The notes: a model not told the origin generated them from the letters alone. A stretch of 64,000 bases of DNA from Selenomonas sp. ND2010 (GCF_000702005.1 NZ_JNKI01000008.1:41511-105510), one strand, 5' to 3'; positions 1-7,980 are shown, numbered from the stretch's first letter. A program made the numbers and translations.

Positions 1-6
1 CCACCA

Positions 7-27
7 TCAGCTTTCCCCTAAAGCTGA
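7..27. terminator. Short hairpin at window start
   Basis: Arms TCAGCTTT and AAAGCTGA with a 5-base loop. It may be the end of a transcript from outside the window; there is no strong T-run, so this is weak. Confidence 0.3.
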
Positions 28-186
28 CACATTCAACATGGTTTAGAGTATAGCACGATAAAAATCCAAGAAAAAGTCTTGACTTTTGCCCGCTTGAATT
101 TATTTACTCTCCCACCAAATTATGCTATCATGAAAATCAAATAAAAATACGGTTTGCACAGCTTAGACTGTAAAAGGAAAAGGATT

Positions 187-1176
187 ATGAACCCTATGAT
201 TGAAGCCACTATATTTCTAACAATAATTGCACTCATTTTATCTGGACTTCTCTATCGGGAGCATCACCGCCGGATGAACCAATGGGATTTTTTCCTATGG
301 ATGAGTCACACGGCCGGATTCTTCGTATTTGACTATGACCCGATAAACGACAAAATGCACCTTTCCCCCAGCTGTGCCTCGGTATTGCATCTGCCTGAGT
401 CTATTCCAGCATTCCGTACCGCTGGCAAGCAGCTGAATACCCCGCTGGAAAAACTTGGTCTTCATTTCCTCGCGCAGGCGATACAGAAAAACGACGTCAC
501 CCAGGAGCTTTGCCTTACCTATACCAACAATCGGACTTGCTTCTACTGCGTCAACAGCCATAAATTTTATGACAAAAACCATCGCAAAGTTTTGCGCATC
601 ACAGGATTTTTCTCTGACATTACCGCCAACACCGTAAAAGAGCAGCAACTGGAGCAAAAAGCGGCCACCGATCAGTTAACCGGCGTCTATAACCGCGGTG
701 CCATTCACGACCTCATTCAAATCGCCCTAAAAAAAGGGATTCCCAGTGCCTTCATCATGCTGGATATCGATTATTTTAAGACCATCAACGATTCCTCCGG
801 CCATCAGGCCGGGGATAAAGTCCTGCAGGACATCGTACAGATTCTTCGTGAGCATATCCGCCATACGGATATCATCGGCCGCATGGGGGGCGATGAATTC
901 TGCCTGTACCTTCCCAATATCCCATCCAAAGACTACGCCGAAAAGCTTTGCGAACGCATCTGTGACACAGTACCTTCGTCCATCCACTATGGCACGCAGG
1001 AACACCCGGTCACCATGAGCGTCGGCGGCACCATCTCCCACCCCCAGGATACCTTCACCAGCCTCTACTCCCGCGCCGACAACGCCCTCTACCAATCCAA
1101 ACGCCAGGGCCGCAACAAAGTCACCATCGATGACTGCGGTCTTGCGCCGAAAGGACACGATCAGAAAAACAACTGA
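187..1176 (+). CDS. Membrane-anchored PAS-GGDEF diguanylate cyclase
   Basis: Probable diguanylate cyclase making c-di-GMP from two GTP at the membrane. A hydrophobic segment at about residues 5-22 is followed by a PAS-like sensory region (about 35-155) and a GGDEF domain with an intact RMGGDEF active-site loop. RHTD lies five residues upstream of GGDEF, the spacing of the product-inhibition I-site. I chose the ATG at 187 because AAGGAAAAGGA precedes it; a TTG 33 bases upstream has no ribosome binding site. Its 3' end abuts and partly overlaps an LRAT-like remnant in another frame. The signal sensed is not visible. Confidence 0.88.
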   Translation: MNPMIEATIFLTIIALILSGLLYREHHRRMNQWDFFLWMSHTAGFFVFDYDPINDKMHLSPSCASVLHLPESIPAFRTAGKQLNTPLEKLGLHFLAQAIQKNDVTQELCLTYTNNRTCFYCVNSHKFYDKNHRKVLRITGFFSDITANTVKEQQLEQKAATDQLTGVYNRGAIHDLIQIALKKGIPSAFIMLDIDYFKTINDSSGHQAGDKVLQDIVQILREHIRHTDIIGRMGGDEFCLYLPNIPSKDYAEKLCERICDTVPSSIHYGTQEHPVTMSVGGTISHPQDTFTSLYSRADNALYQSKRQGRNKVTIDDCGLAPKGHDQKNN

Positions 1177-1178
1177 CA

Positions 1179-1442
1179 CCAGCAGGAACTGCACTATTCG
1201 ACTGGCTGGTACATCATCTGGCAGGCGGCGATGTCGAACTTTTCTCGCCGCAGGAAACCGTCACGCGTGCCCGCAGCAAACTCGGCGAACACGGCTATAG
1301 CCTGCTGCTCAACAACTGCGAGCATTTTGCCCTATGGTGCAAGACCGGTATCGCCCAGTCCGCCCAGTCCGCCCAGTCCGACTACCTGCTCGAATGCTTG
1401 CAGATGCTCATGCCGCCCCTGCCCCAAAACAAAGAAGACTGA
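1179..1442 (+). pseudogene. Remnant of an LRAT-like (NC-domain) protein
   Basis: An open frame lacking a proper start encodes a C-terminal fragment with SPQETVTRARSKLGE and NNCEHFALWCKTG. These match the conserved cysteine-bearing NCEHF region of lecithin:retinol acyltransferase-like domains. The N-terminal half, which should carry the catalytic histidine, is absent: the frame runs back into the 3' end of the cyclase gene. It ends in a 9-base tandem repeat encoding AQS three times and a short tail. I read it as the 3' remnant of a gene lost by deletion, probably not translated. Confidence 0.6.
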
Positions 1443-1470
1443 CCAGTCAATTGACCGGTCAGTCTTCTTT
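1431..1470. terminator. Long hairpin built from TGACNNGTCA units
   Basis: Perfect 14-base arms, AAAGAAGACTGACC and its complement, enclose GTCAATTGAC, itself a palindrome. Two TGACNNGTCA units (1440-1449 and 1452-1461) lie inside. T-rich flanks suit a bidirectional terminator. Confidence 0.7.
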
Positions 1471-1622
1471 GTTTTCCGTCCTGTATTATATTCCTGCGGC
1501 ATGGCCAGATAATCATGGCCTTCAACCGGCTACGATTGACAAGCAATGCTCCTAACACCCAAATCACTGCACCAGCAGCAGGAGCACGGCCAACGCCGCT
1601 GCCATTTTTTCTATCCGTTTCA

Positions 1623-2201
1623 TTACGTTTGCTTGTTCTCCCCCTTTGCTTTCCGGTCAGTGACTTGCAGGCTTTTGATACTGCGCAGCACGTCATCCCG
1701 CGCCGCCTCACTGCCAGCATGATAGAAATACGTCACGATATAGCTGTTATGAGCAATGGGATAGGAAGCTGCCACGATTTCATAGGCCTTGCCATCCTTT
1801 TGGCCTGTAAACTCATATCGCCAGACCGGGCGGCCATCTATCGCCATCAAGTCCGCTTCCTTCAGCACCACATCCTTGACCTTATAGCGTGCCAACGTCT
1901 TATACACGCGCTCCGGCGGTGTAGGGTCAGCCACCAGCTCAACAGGTTCATCGCCCCATGGCTGCAAATGGGCATCGACAAAAAAGCGGTTGCATTTCGC
2001 TTGCCAAACCTTACAGTCCTCATCTTCCCCTGGAAGTGCTTTCAGTTCCCGCGGTACTTGCATCTCTATCTGGCTGGTATCATTTACGGCCAGACAAGAC
2101 GATGGCCAGAACACCTCGGGGAAAACAGCATACTTGAGACAAGCCATGCCCCAAAGCAAACAAGCAAGAATAAATATACGCGTATGTTTCACCTTCCCCA
2201 T
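1623..2201 (-). CDS. Hypothetical exported protein, downstream paralogue
   Basis: I do not recognise the family. The protein (192 aa) starts with a charged KVKHTR segment and a hydrophobic stretch, as in a signal anchor or signal peptide, and the rest is soluble. Its C-terminus (FYHAGSEAARDDVLRSIKSL) resembles that of the gene immediately upstream (FYFQCAEDDDMAKAMLERAIESI), so the two are likely divergent paralogues. The ATG overlaps the upstream stop (TGATG) with no clear ribosome binding site, implying translational coupling. Probably an envelope-associated protein of unknown role. Confidence 0.6.
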   Translation of the reverse strand: MGKVKHTRIFILACLLWGMACLKYAVFPEVFWPSSCLAVNDTSQIEMQVPRELKALPGEDEDCKVWQAKCNRFFVDAHLQPWGDEPVELVADPTPPERVYKTLARYKVKDVVLKEADLMAIDGRPVWRYEFTGQKDGKAYEIVAASYPIAHNSYIVTYFYHAGSEAARDDVLRSIKSLQVTDRKAKGENKQT

Positions 2202-2770
2202 CAATTTATGGCTATGCTTTCAATAGCCCTTTCCAGCATAGCCTTAGCCATATCATCATCCTCGGCACATTGAAAATAAAAGAGCCAGACATCCCGTCCC
2301 GCTTGAAAGCCTAAGTATTCCTTGCGGTCGTTTCCATCCACACCCTCGATGATATGCAGCGGCTTGTTGCCCGCTAAGCGAAGGCCCTCGCCCTGTACGT
2401 CAAAATTGCCCGCTGCCTGAGAAAATGCCTGCCGGAATCCGGCCAAATCAAAACGAGGCGCAGGCGCTGCTGTTTCTAATACGCCATGCAAAATCCGTAT
2501 CTGATATCCGTCCGCTGCCGCCTCAAACTCGCTCAAGCTCACATACGGCGCAGCCGCTGCCGGCTGTTTCTTATCTGGCTGCACAGGCAAATAAAACGAA
2601 AATGTCCGTCCGTCACGCATCGTCTCGGCCACGGGATAACATAGAAAAAAATCATCCGCTGCTGTCATCTCGACCTCGGTCCGCCAAAGCAGATTTCCGG
2701 GAAGTACTTCATAAAGAACCAGCATAATCACACCAATATTCCTCAACCACTTTTTCCTCTTCTTGTCCAT
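2201..2770 (-). CDS. Hypothetical membrane-anchored protein, upstream paralogue
   Basis: Unrecognised 189-aa protein. A lysine/arginine-rich start (MDKKRKKWLRN) is followed by one hydrophobic segment (about residues 12-28), then a soluble extracytoplasmic domain. The start at 2770 follows GGGTGGGAAAG. It forms a two-gene operon with the next gene, whose start overlaps its stop. The shared C-terminal pattern suggests duplication of one fold, possibly a substrate-binding or PsbP-like lipoprotein type, but I cannot assign a function. Confidence 0.6.
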   Translation of the reverse strand: MDKKRKKWLRNIGVIMLVLYEVLPGNLLWRTEVEMTAADDFFLCYPVAETMRDGRTFSFYLPVQPDKKQPAAAAPYVSLSEFEAAADGYQIRILHGVLETAAPAPRFDLAGFRQAFSQAAGNFDVQGEGLRLAGNKPLHIIEGVDGNDRKEYLGFQAGRDVWLFYFQCAEDDDMAKAMLERAIESIAIN

Positions 2771-2860
2771 CTTTCCCACCCTTCTTTTCAGCTTATTTTC
2801 ATTTATGATACCTTACAAAACTTAAAGCGTACCTAGTCTCCCATTAGCGTCTCATTAAGA

Positions 2861-2887
2861 AAAGCCCCACGCTTACCGTGAGGCTTT
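2861..2887. terminator. Hairpin terminator
   Basis: Arms AAAGCCCCACG and CGTGAGGCTTT (one mismatch) lie between the exported-protein operon promoter side and the amidohydrolase remnant; probably the terminator of the minus-strand remnant gene. Confidence 0.5.
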
Positions 2888-2907
2888 CCCGTTTGGCCAG
2901 CAGCTGG

Positions 2908-3172
2908 CTATCCTATTAAGTTCAATACGCGTTGAGTGTTTTCTCCCAATACGGCCGCGGCGATTGCCGGCGACGGGCTCATGTATTCCACCAACTGGCG
3001 GGCAAGCAGCGGCTAGCCATAGGGAGCATCCGAACTGAACATGCAGCGCTGGGGCAGTTCCGCCAGTGCCATCTTCACGGCCTGCATGGCTTGGAAAATA
3101 ACTCCTATTTGCCGCATCTGTCCTTCATCCCCCGGTGCGAGCTCACCGATACCGCATAATAGGCAATAAGAC
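2908..3172 (-). pseudogene. Broken amidohydrolase (metal-dependent hydrolase) remnant
   Basis: The minus strand reads GIGELAPGDEGQMRQIGVIFQAM, then ALAELPQRCMFSSDAPYG, an in-frame TAG, then LLARQLVEYMS and VLGENTQRVLNL up to the natural stop at 2908. The FSSDAPYG aspartate motif and GEN.QR.L end are typical of the amidohydrolase_2/TatD-like superfamily. Most of the barrel is deleted, an early and a late piece being joined, and a nonsense codon interrupts the rest. The upstream part was lost next to the element insertion site. Confidence 0.65.
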
Positions 3173-3244
3173 CTATGCCCAGAACGGTCAACAAAAAAAT
3201 CTCGTGGCTCTACTTTGGCTCTACAAACACCAAAAAAACACACA

Positions 3245-3343
3245 AAAAAAGACCCCGCGAAAACATCACGAGGCCTTGATAGCACTAATGGTGCCGGAAG
3301 CCGGACTTGAACCGGCACGTTGTTGCCAACGGCAGATTTTGAG
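3245..3343 (-). repeat. Left attachment repeat with 3' fragment of tRNA-Leu
   Basis: Ninety-nine bases match 17329-17427 except one base in the terminator stem (catcA versus catcG). Bases 3289-3343 are the 3' part of tRNA-Leu including CCA; the rest is its terminator. Identity stops exactly at 3343. Confidence 0.9.
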
Positions 3344-3457
3344 ACTACAGCCTACATTTTTATAAGTTCATATCTCTTGATAAAGGTCAGTAGCTTCAAA
3401 TTTTTTCTACTCTTGGCTAGTATAAATTCATAACACTTTCTATAGTTTGAAGAAGGA

Positions 3458-3480
3458 TTGGCCATACATTGGCCATACAT
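3458..3480 (+). repeat. Integrase arm-type repeats, left end
   Basis: Two tandem copies of TTGGCCATACA occur here and again at 17288-17309 just inside the other end, in the same orientation. The position suits binding by the integrase N-terminal arm-binding domain. Confidence 0.6.
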
Positions 3481-3536
3481 TTTTGCTGTTTCGGAAAGGT
3501 TGTATTGTCAAACAGTAAATTATTCAAAATCAACTA

Positions 3537-3568
3537 ACCTGTAGCGATAATTTATTTTCGCTACAGGT
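3537..3568 (+). promoter_or_regulatory. TAGCGATA inverted repeat upstream of the coiled-coil HTH gene
   Basis: Perfect 11-base arms ACCTGTAGCGA and its complement. TAGCGATAWTT recurs in direct orientation at 3610-3620, just before the gene, and at 4059-4069, over its stop codon. A possible operator set for the adjacent HTH protein; the first could also act as a terminator, as TTTT follows it. The 3344-3648 interval otherwise holds only the arm repeats and AT-rich DNA. Confidence 0.45.
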
Positions 3569-3648
3569 TTTACTTGTCTTTTGACTGCCGATATAGTATA
3601 TTATAAGTGTAGCGATATTTAATTACAGATACACAAAAGGAGGCCACC

Positions 3649-4071
3649 ATGAGACAGGTAGCAGACAGCAACCACACCGCATCCTTAGTGGACATGCTGC
3701 AGCAGGAGAACACCGAGCTCAGACGAAGACTGGCCGAGGTCGAATCAAAATATGCCCACCTCCAAGGGATACATAAAGCTCGCGAAGAACAGTATCAGCA
3801 ATTAAAGGCCGAGAAAATGGAAGTCGAGCAACTGCTGAGGGAAAAGACCCAGTTCATCATCGAAGACCAAAAAGAACGCAATGCCGCCGAATATGCCGAG
3901 GCCATCCGCCGCGCCCAGTTCGCCAAACGCGGGCCTAAGACGAATGTGAATCTGCATAAGGACATCATCTACTACCGCAACCAAGGCATGTCGATCCGTC
4001 AGATTGCCAAGGAGCTTAAATGCAGCACCTCCACCGTCCAGCGAGTGCTGCGAGATAGTAGCGATAATTAA
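3649..4071 (+). CDS. Coiled-coil protein with C-terminal resolvase-type HTH
   Basis: A 140-aa probable DNA-binding protein. Residues 12-90 form a long heptad-rich coiled coil (LQQENTELRRRLAEVESKY and on), for dimerisation. Residues 108-136 (YRNQGMSIRQIAKELKCSTSTVQRVLR) are a helix-turn-helix like that at the C-terminus of serine resolvases. No catalytic domain is present. AAAGGAGG lies 8 bases before the ATG. It is followed by a strong terminator and then the GC-rich structured region. TAGCGATA repeats flank both ends of the gene, which suggests autoregulation. Confidence 0.75.
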   Translation: MRQVADSNHTASLVDMLQQENTELRRRLAEVESKYAHLQGIHKAREEQYQQLKAEKMEVEQLLREKTQFIIEDQKERNAAEYAEAIRRAQFAKRGPKTNVNLHKDIIYYRNQGMSIRQIAKELKCSTSTVQRVLRDSSDN

Positions 4072-4087
4072 ATAGGAATACTATTTT

Positions 4088-4113
4088 GAGACTGCTTCGG
4101 CAGTCTCTTTTTT
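4088..4113 (+). terminator. Intrinsic terminator with UUCG loop
   Basis: GAGACTGC, loop TTCG, GCAGTCTC, then six T. It ends the transcript of the coiled-coil HTH gene. Confidence 0.9.
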
Positions 4114-4119
4114 CGTGGC

Positions 4120-5235
4120 GAGCCGGATGCGAGCCTTTCCGGCGCAGGGATGCGCGGTGTCGATGGACGACGTGGACGGCGCAGCTGTCCACCCAAGGAC
4201 ATGGACACCCGTGACCTGTTGGAGCGGTGCGCGGGGACGGGCTGGCGAGGGACTGGAGCCGGCCGAGTGGGTCGAAGCTGCCTACCATGGCGGAAATAGT
4301 GCGAAGACCTGAGCACCCGTCATGGCAGGCAACTGAGGCCCCGAGCGCCAAACGCAAGGCCATCGCCAGGCCGTCCCCGCCCCTCTTCGTGCGTCACTTA
4401 TGAGGAGCTGCACTTGCGGCGTCTTGGGCGAAGTGGACAGCAAAGCTGTCCACCCGAGCACTATGACGCTTTGACCGGTCAGATTTGACTTGTCAAAGGA
4501 CGGCAGGAGCCGCCATCAGCCGAGTGAAGCGGAGGGCTGCACGGGCAGACTGCAGCGGAAGGAGGTTTATGGCGTGTCCTGCCGCGACGCTTGTGGGGAG
4601 ACTTGCCTGCCAGCCTTGCTAGTTGCGTATACCTATGGCCATGCCGAGCAGTTTGGGCGGGCTCAGGGACGAGCCCGCTACGGGAGCCGGATGCGGCCAC
4701 TGGCAGGAGTATCGCGAACGCGCATGCTTTTCAATAACTGTGGCTATCGGAACTAAAGCCCCGTGCCCTGCACGGGAGGGGCCCGCTTGCGGGAGGGTTA
4801 GTTCCGATAGCCGTAAAGCAGTTATTGGAAGGCATGCAAGACGGCGGGCCTTGCGTAAGCCGCGACGGAATCCGCAGGGGAGCTTAAGCCGTCCGGCTGC
4901 TCTCTCCCCGGGTCATGCTTCGCTGTTGACATGTCAAATTGACCGGTCAAAACCTGCCGACGGACGGTGGCTGACCGAGGACTGAGGCGCGGCGGGCGCA
5001 CTCCTGGCACGAAGTTTTGAGCAGCACCGCACGACGGGAGCGCAGCGGACGTGGTGCGCCATCGCAGTTTGAGGGCCGCGAAAGAACCGACTGGGCGCGA
5101 GGTGGCTGTGCCGCTTCACAAAGGCTGGAGCCTGCACGCGGTATCTTGCGGCAGCCTGCCACGTCGCGCCCAGCCTCTCGTGAGGAGCTGCCAGGGTGTG
5201 GCGGGCGGGCGCGTCGCTGTAAGGGATGGCTCGAT
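4120..5235 (+). ncRNA. Large GC-rich structured noncoding region, candidate giant RNA
   Basis: About 1.1 kb with no credible gene, far richer in GC than its neighbours, with nested long-range helices. Clear ones: 4231-4248 with 4363-4380; inside it 4279-4289 with 4321-4331; GTGGAC hairpins at 4169-4190 and 4433-4455; 4657-4664 with 4671-4678; a 116-base cruciform-like arm (4722-4837) with two apical hairpins; 5091-5114 with 5150-5173 (two segments). Several helices contain G-U pairs when read on the plus strand (TTTTCAATAACTG against CAGTTATTGGAA; GTGGACGGC against GCTGTCCAC), favouring a plus-strand RNA; one A-C mismatch favours minus. Size, structure and location recall GOLLD/ROOL-type giant RNAs of mobile elements, but I cannot match it to a family. 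Boundaries are approximate and no clear promoter was found. Confidence 0.55.
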
Positions 5236-5253
5236 GTAAACCTCCCCCTTTTA

Positions 5254-5282
5254 TTGATATCTTTTGTTTATAAGAGTATACT
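5254..5282 (+). promoter_or_regulatory. Promoter of the 5314 gene
   Basis: TTGATA, 17-base spacer, TATACT, 31 bases before the start codon. A minus-strand pair CTGATA/TATAAA overlaps it and could fire into the structured region. Confidence 0.5.
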
Positions 5283-5313
5283 TAAGTATTATCAGTATAA
5301 GGTGGATTCCTAC

Positions 5314-6699
5314 ATGAGTGAACTAAAAGACTTTATCGAAGCTATAGCATCTATCGCTGCACAAGGCAACGTCGATGAGAATATTAACCTAGCTCGTCAG
5401 ACGGTAAAAGAACTCAATCGTTTTCTTTACAATACACATGATGGTATTGGGACAACTTATGAACTGGCCAAAAATCGAGCGTATATTTCCGATTTTCACA
5501 AGTATTGGCACAAACACCATAAAGAAATTTTAAACCTTCAAATTGATGAATCATCCTGTACCTTAGTAGCAGATGTTCTTCATAGTGTATTTATACGCAC
5601 CAGTGGCAAAGCCTTTGGTTATGTATATGATCGTTGCGGCCTTAGTGATGAAGAAGTCTGTCATGTACGTTTTTTGACAGCTAACCAGGATTTTCGTGGC
5701 TCCAGAAGTTTCGCAGAATTAGCTGCAATATACAAAAGAACCCCTGATATATTCAACTTAAAAAGCATTAGCAATAATCCACAACAATTTTTGAATGCCA
5801 TCAATGTTTCTTCGCTTTCCCAAACTGACAAACGAATCACTTTCGCTAAGAGTATCGCAAATTTTGTTTTATCCAAAAATACTACACCATATCAGCTTAT
5901 AGATTTATACAATCGTGATTTGGTTGCATTGAAAAATGCTTTAATAAATGAACGAGGCACAGGTTTTAAGGAAAAGAAAGCCAATATGTTTATCCGAGAC
6001 ATGTATGTGCATGGCGTATGGGATAATGTTACCGGCATTGAGCAAATCAACGTCCCCAGCGATATTAATACCATGCAGGTAGCAATGCGAACCGGTATTG
6101 TAAAATCTTCCATTCCACTGCTTTCTAGTTTTATGGATATGTTCAGCTATCAATATGATGAAGTAGATAAGATAGTAGCCGAAGCATGGAAACGTGTCTG
6201 GGAAATTTGGTGTGCCAATTATCCTAAAGAAGAATGTTTGGAAAGCCCTGTATTACTGGATTATTTTATTTATAATACTGTCGGGAAAGAATTCTGTAAA
6301 AATAGCCTTTATCTATATGAATGTGCAGAAGACCATCATTTTTCCAGCCTTTCTTCTAATATAAAGCTTTGCCCTATTTGTAAGGAAGAAAGTACCGCAA
6401 AAAGAAAAGCTCTTCCTAGAAACCAGCGGGGTGCTGTTCCAATCTTAAAAACGCCATGCATACATCGCAATGTTTTGCCATGTACACATCCAGATGGACA
6501 TATTGCCATAGAACAAACCACCTTCTATCAAAAGCACTTAGCTAACCCTAATTTTTTCGAATGTCCTTTCCGTGCGTTATGTGATCAAAATGGCAAGCGT
6601 TCCTTACAAGCGCCAAAATCCATCAGCATTTCAGCATTATTGGTCAAACTGGCTGGGAAAGAACCTATGCCACCGAAGAATCTGGTGGCGGCGGGTTGA
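5314..6699 (+). CDS. Unknown protein with C-terminal cysteine clusters
   Basis: A 461-aa protein I cannot name. The ATG at 5314 has AAGGTGG before it; the frame is open further upstream only because the GC-rich region lacks stops. The middle (VPSDINTMQVAMRTGIV and WRRVWEIW-like helices) reminds me of helix-hairpin-helix glycosylase-type folds. The C-terminal quarter has CPICKE, two C/H-containing stretches and ECPFRALC, likely binding zinc or an iron-sulfur cluster. Base composition is much lower in GC than the flanking RNA region. It converges on the adenine methylase gene across a shared terminator. Its place among restriction-type genes suggests a DNA-acting defence role (inference). Confidence 0.6.
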   Translation: MSELKDFIEAIASIAAQGNVDENINLARQTVKELNRFLYNTHDGIGTTYELAKNRAYISDFHKYWHKHHKEILNLQIDESSCTLVADVLHSVFIRTSGKAFGYVYDRCGLSDEEVCHVRFLTANQDFRGSRSFAELAAIYKRTPDIFNLKSISNNPQQFLNAINVSSLSQTDKRITFAKSIANFVLSKNTTPYQLIDLYNRDLVALKNALINERGTGFKEKKANMFIRDMYVHGVWDNVTGIEQINVPSDINTMQVAMRTGIVKSSIPLLSSFMDMFSYQYDEVDKIVAEAWKRVWEIWCANYPKEECLESPVLLDYFIYNTVGKEFCKNSLYLYECAEDHHFSSLSSNIKLCPICKEESTAKRKALPRNQRGAVPILKTPCIHRNVLPCTHPDGHIAIEQTTFYQKHLANPNFFECPFRALCDQNGKRSLQAPKSISISALLVKLAGKEPMPPKNLVAAG

Positions 6700-6731
6700 T
6701 GTCCTGAGGTAGAGAAGCATAGCATAATACT

Positions 6732-6782
6732 GGATATAAAATGAGTCATAGTGGGTTGCCCACTATGACTCATTTTATATCC
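6732..6782. terminator. Bidirectional terminator with perfect 24-bp stem
   Basis: Arms of 24 bases (6732-6755, 6759-6782) pair perfectly around a TTG loop; outer parts are A/T tracts giving T-runs in both directions. It separates two convergent genes. Confidence 0.9.
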
Positions 6783-6802
6783 TCCAATCAATTTTGACCA
6801 AA

Positions 6803-7582
6803 TTACTTCCGAAACACAAATAGATATTCATGGGCGATCAGCAGGAAATTATATTTCACGCTGTTGGTTTTCCAATAGCCAGTGGCCCGGCAATTATGCT
6901 GTTCCTTGATAATCAGTTCCTTCAATGTGAAGCCAACTTCCTCAAAAATCTTCATCACGTCAAATGACATGGGCACCATGCAGCCTTTTTTGCGGGTATC
7001 GCCCATTAGAATGGCGCAGAATTTATCCTTTTTGAGTACGCGGTAGCATTCCCCGGCGACTTTTTTCATTTCTTCCAAAAAGTCAGCTATTTTCAAGCGG
7101 GAGAGATCTTCTTCTATATCCTCGCTGTACTTGATAATATCCGCATAGGGAGGGTGCGTGCAGATAAGATCGACGTGTTCGTCGGGAATAAAGGAAAGAT
7201 TACGGGCATCGCCTTTTTTCAGGTAGACCTTACCATTGGCTCCTTCATGCTCGAAGTCCGTTTTTTCCCGGCAGCGTTCAAGGGCAACATCGTTTACATC
7301 CACGCCAATAATATTGCGGTTCAATAACTTGGCCTCGACAAGCGTGGTGCCGCCACCGGCGAACTGGTCAAGAACGCAATCGCCTTCCTTGGAGTAGCGC
7401 AGCATGATATTGCGGGGAATATAGGGCGACCAGTTTCCCCGCCACTTGGCGTCATGGGTAGCCCAATCACCGCGCTTGGGAAACGTCCAATGGGTGGTCA
7501 TTCTAAGTTCAAATTCCTCCGGTTCCCATTTTTTTATCTTTTTCATTTTAGGTGCAGGCACTAAAGCTACAGTATTATTCAA
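6803..7582 (-). CDS. DNA methyltransferase (N6-adenine or N4-cytosine type)
   Basis: A 259-aa DNA modification methylase transferring methyl from SAM to an exocyclic amino group. Visible: motif I QFAGGGTT (about residue 71), GVDVND acidic motif, and catalytic THPPY (about 143). Motif I precedes motif IV, a beta/gamma-type order. I chose the TTG at 7582 because GGAGG lies 7 bases upstream; earlier ATGs have no ribosome binding site. No restriction partner is adjacent in the same frame set, so it may be an orphan protecting element DNA. Specificity cannot be read from sequence. Confidence 0.85.
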   Translation of the reverse strand: MNNTVALVPAPKMKKIKKWEPEEFELRMTTHWTFPKRGDWATHDAKWRGNWSPYIPRNIMLRYSKEGDCVLDQFAGGGTTLVEAKLLNRNIIGVDVNDVALERCREKTDFEHEGANGKVYLKKGDARNLSFIPDEHVDLICTHPPYADIIKYSEDIEEDLSRLKIADFLEEMKKVAGECYRVLKKDKFCAILMGDTRKKGCMVPMSFDVMKIFEEVGFTLKELIIKEQHNCRATGYWKTNSVKYNFLLIAHEYLFVFRK

Positions 7583-7749
7583 GGCAGATCCTCCAGATTT
7601 ATTATTTTCGATCATTTCAGATCGTTTTGTATTGAATAATATAGCATAAGATCCCTGATCCATGCAAGTATTGTTTTATCCTGCCTCAATCTTTGTGCGT
7701 TCCTTGCTGAATAACTCCCGAAAAGTCTCTGTTTTATTGATTTTTTGTA

Positions 7750-7945
7750 AAAAAATGAAGGCCAGTTTCCAAACTGGCCTTCATTCTCTTTGTGTCAGAT
7801 AGTCTATTGTTTATTATTGTTTGATTGCATAATAAAAGAGATCCTCCGGCGGGCGTCGCCTCTCCCGCATCCCTCGGGTTACCCCTGTCATGCCATCGGC
7901 GTGTGGTCGCAACGAAATTTACCACCTCAGAGAATCTCTATCATC
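7750..7945 (-). ncRNA. Candidate independent small structured RNA, about 190 nt
   Basis: A promoter (7952-7980), a GC-rich fold and an intrinsic terminator (7755-7784) delimit a minus-strand transcript with no good reading frame. GAGATTC (7932-7938) pairs with GGATCTC (7838-7844), closing a multi-helix junction: GTGG/CCAC, GCC/GGC, GGG/CCC and GCGGG/CCCGC hairpins follow in order. The closing helix has a G-U pair only on the minus strand. It lies between the BECR-like gene and the methylase. No known RNA family is recognised. Confidence 0.5.
7755..7784 (-). terminator. Intrinsic terminator
   Basis: Arms ATGAAGGCCAGTTT and its complement, 2-base loop, followed by seven T on the minus strand. 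Confidence 0.85.
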
Positions 7946-7951
7946 ACTTAT

Positions 7952-7980
7952 ATTATATCAGTCTGTATTCCGTTTGTAAA
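7952..7980 (-). promoter_or_regulatory. Promoter for the small structured RNA
   Basis: On the minus strand TTTACA, 17-base spacer, TATAAT. It overlaps the 3' end of the BECR-like gene, so the RNA can be made independently. Confidence 0.6.

Noticed and set aside
4169..4455. Group II intron or its domain V in the GC-rich region
   Set aside because: I found no domain V-like hairpin with a GAAA loop and no reverse transcriptase nearby; not fully excluded without a covariance-model search.
4115..5010. Short open frames on both strands inside the GC-rich region
   Set aside because: All are under 125 codons, overlap each other, lack ribosome binding sites and have arginine/proline-rich compositions typical of GC-rich noncoding DNA.
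5017..5313. Upstream extension of the 5314 gene into GC-rich DNA
   Set aside because: The frame is open only because the GC-rich region has few stops; the composition changes abruptly, no ribosome binding site is present, and a good site precedes the ATG at 5314.
7734..7925. 63-codon minus-strand protein over the small structured RNA
   Set aside because: No ribosome binding site, odd composition, and it runs through the terminator stem; the helices explain the sequence better.
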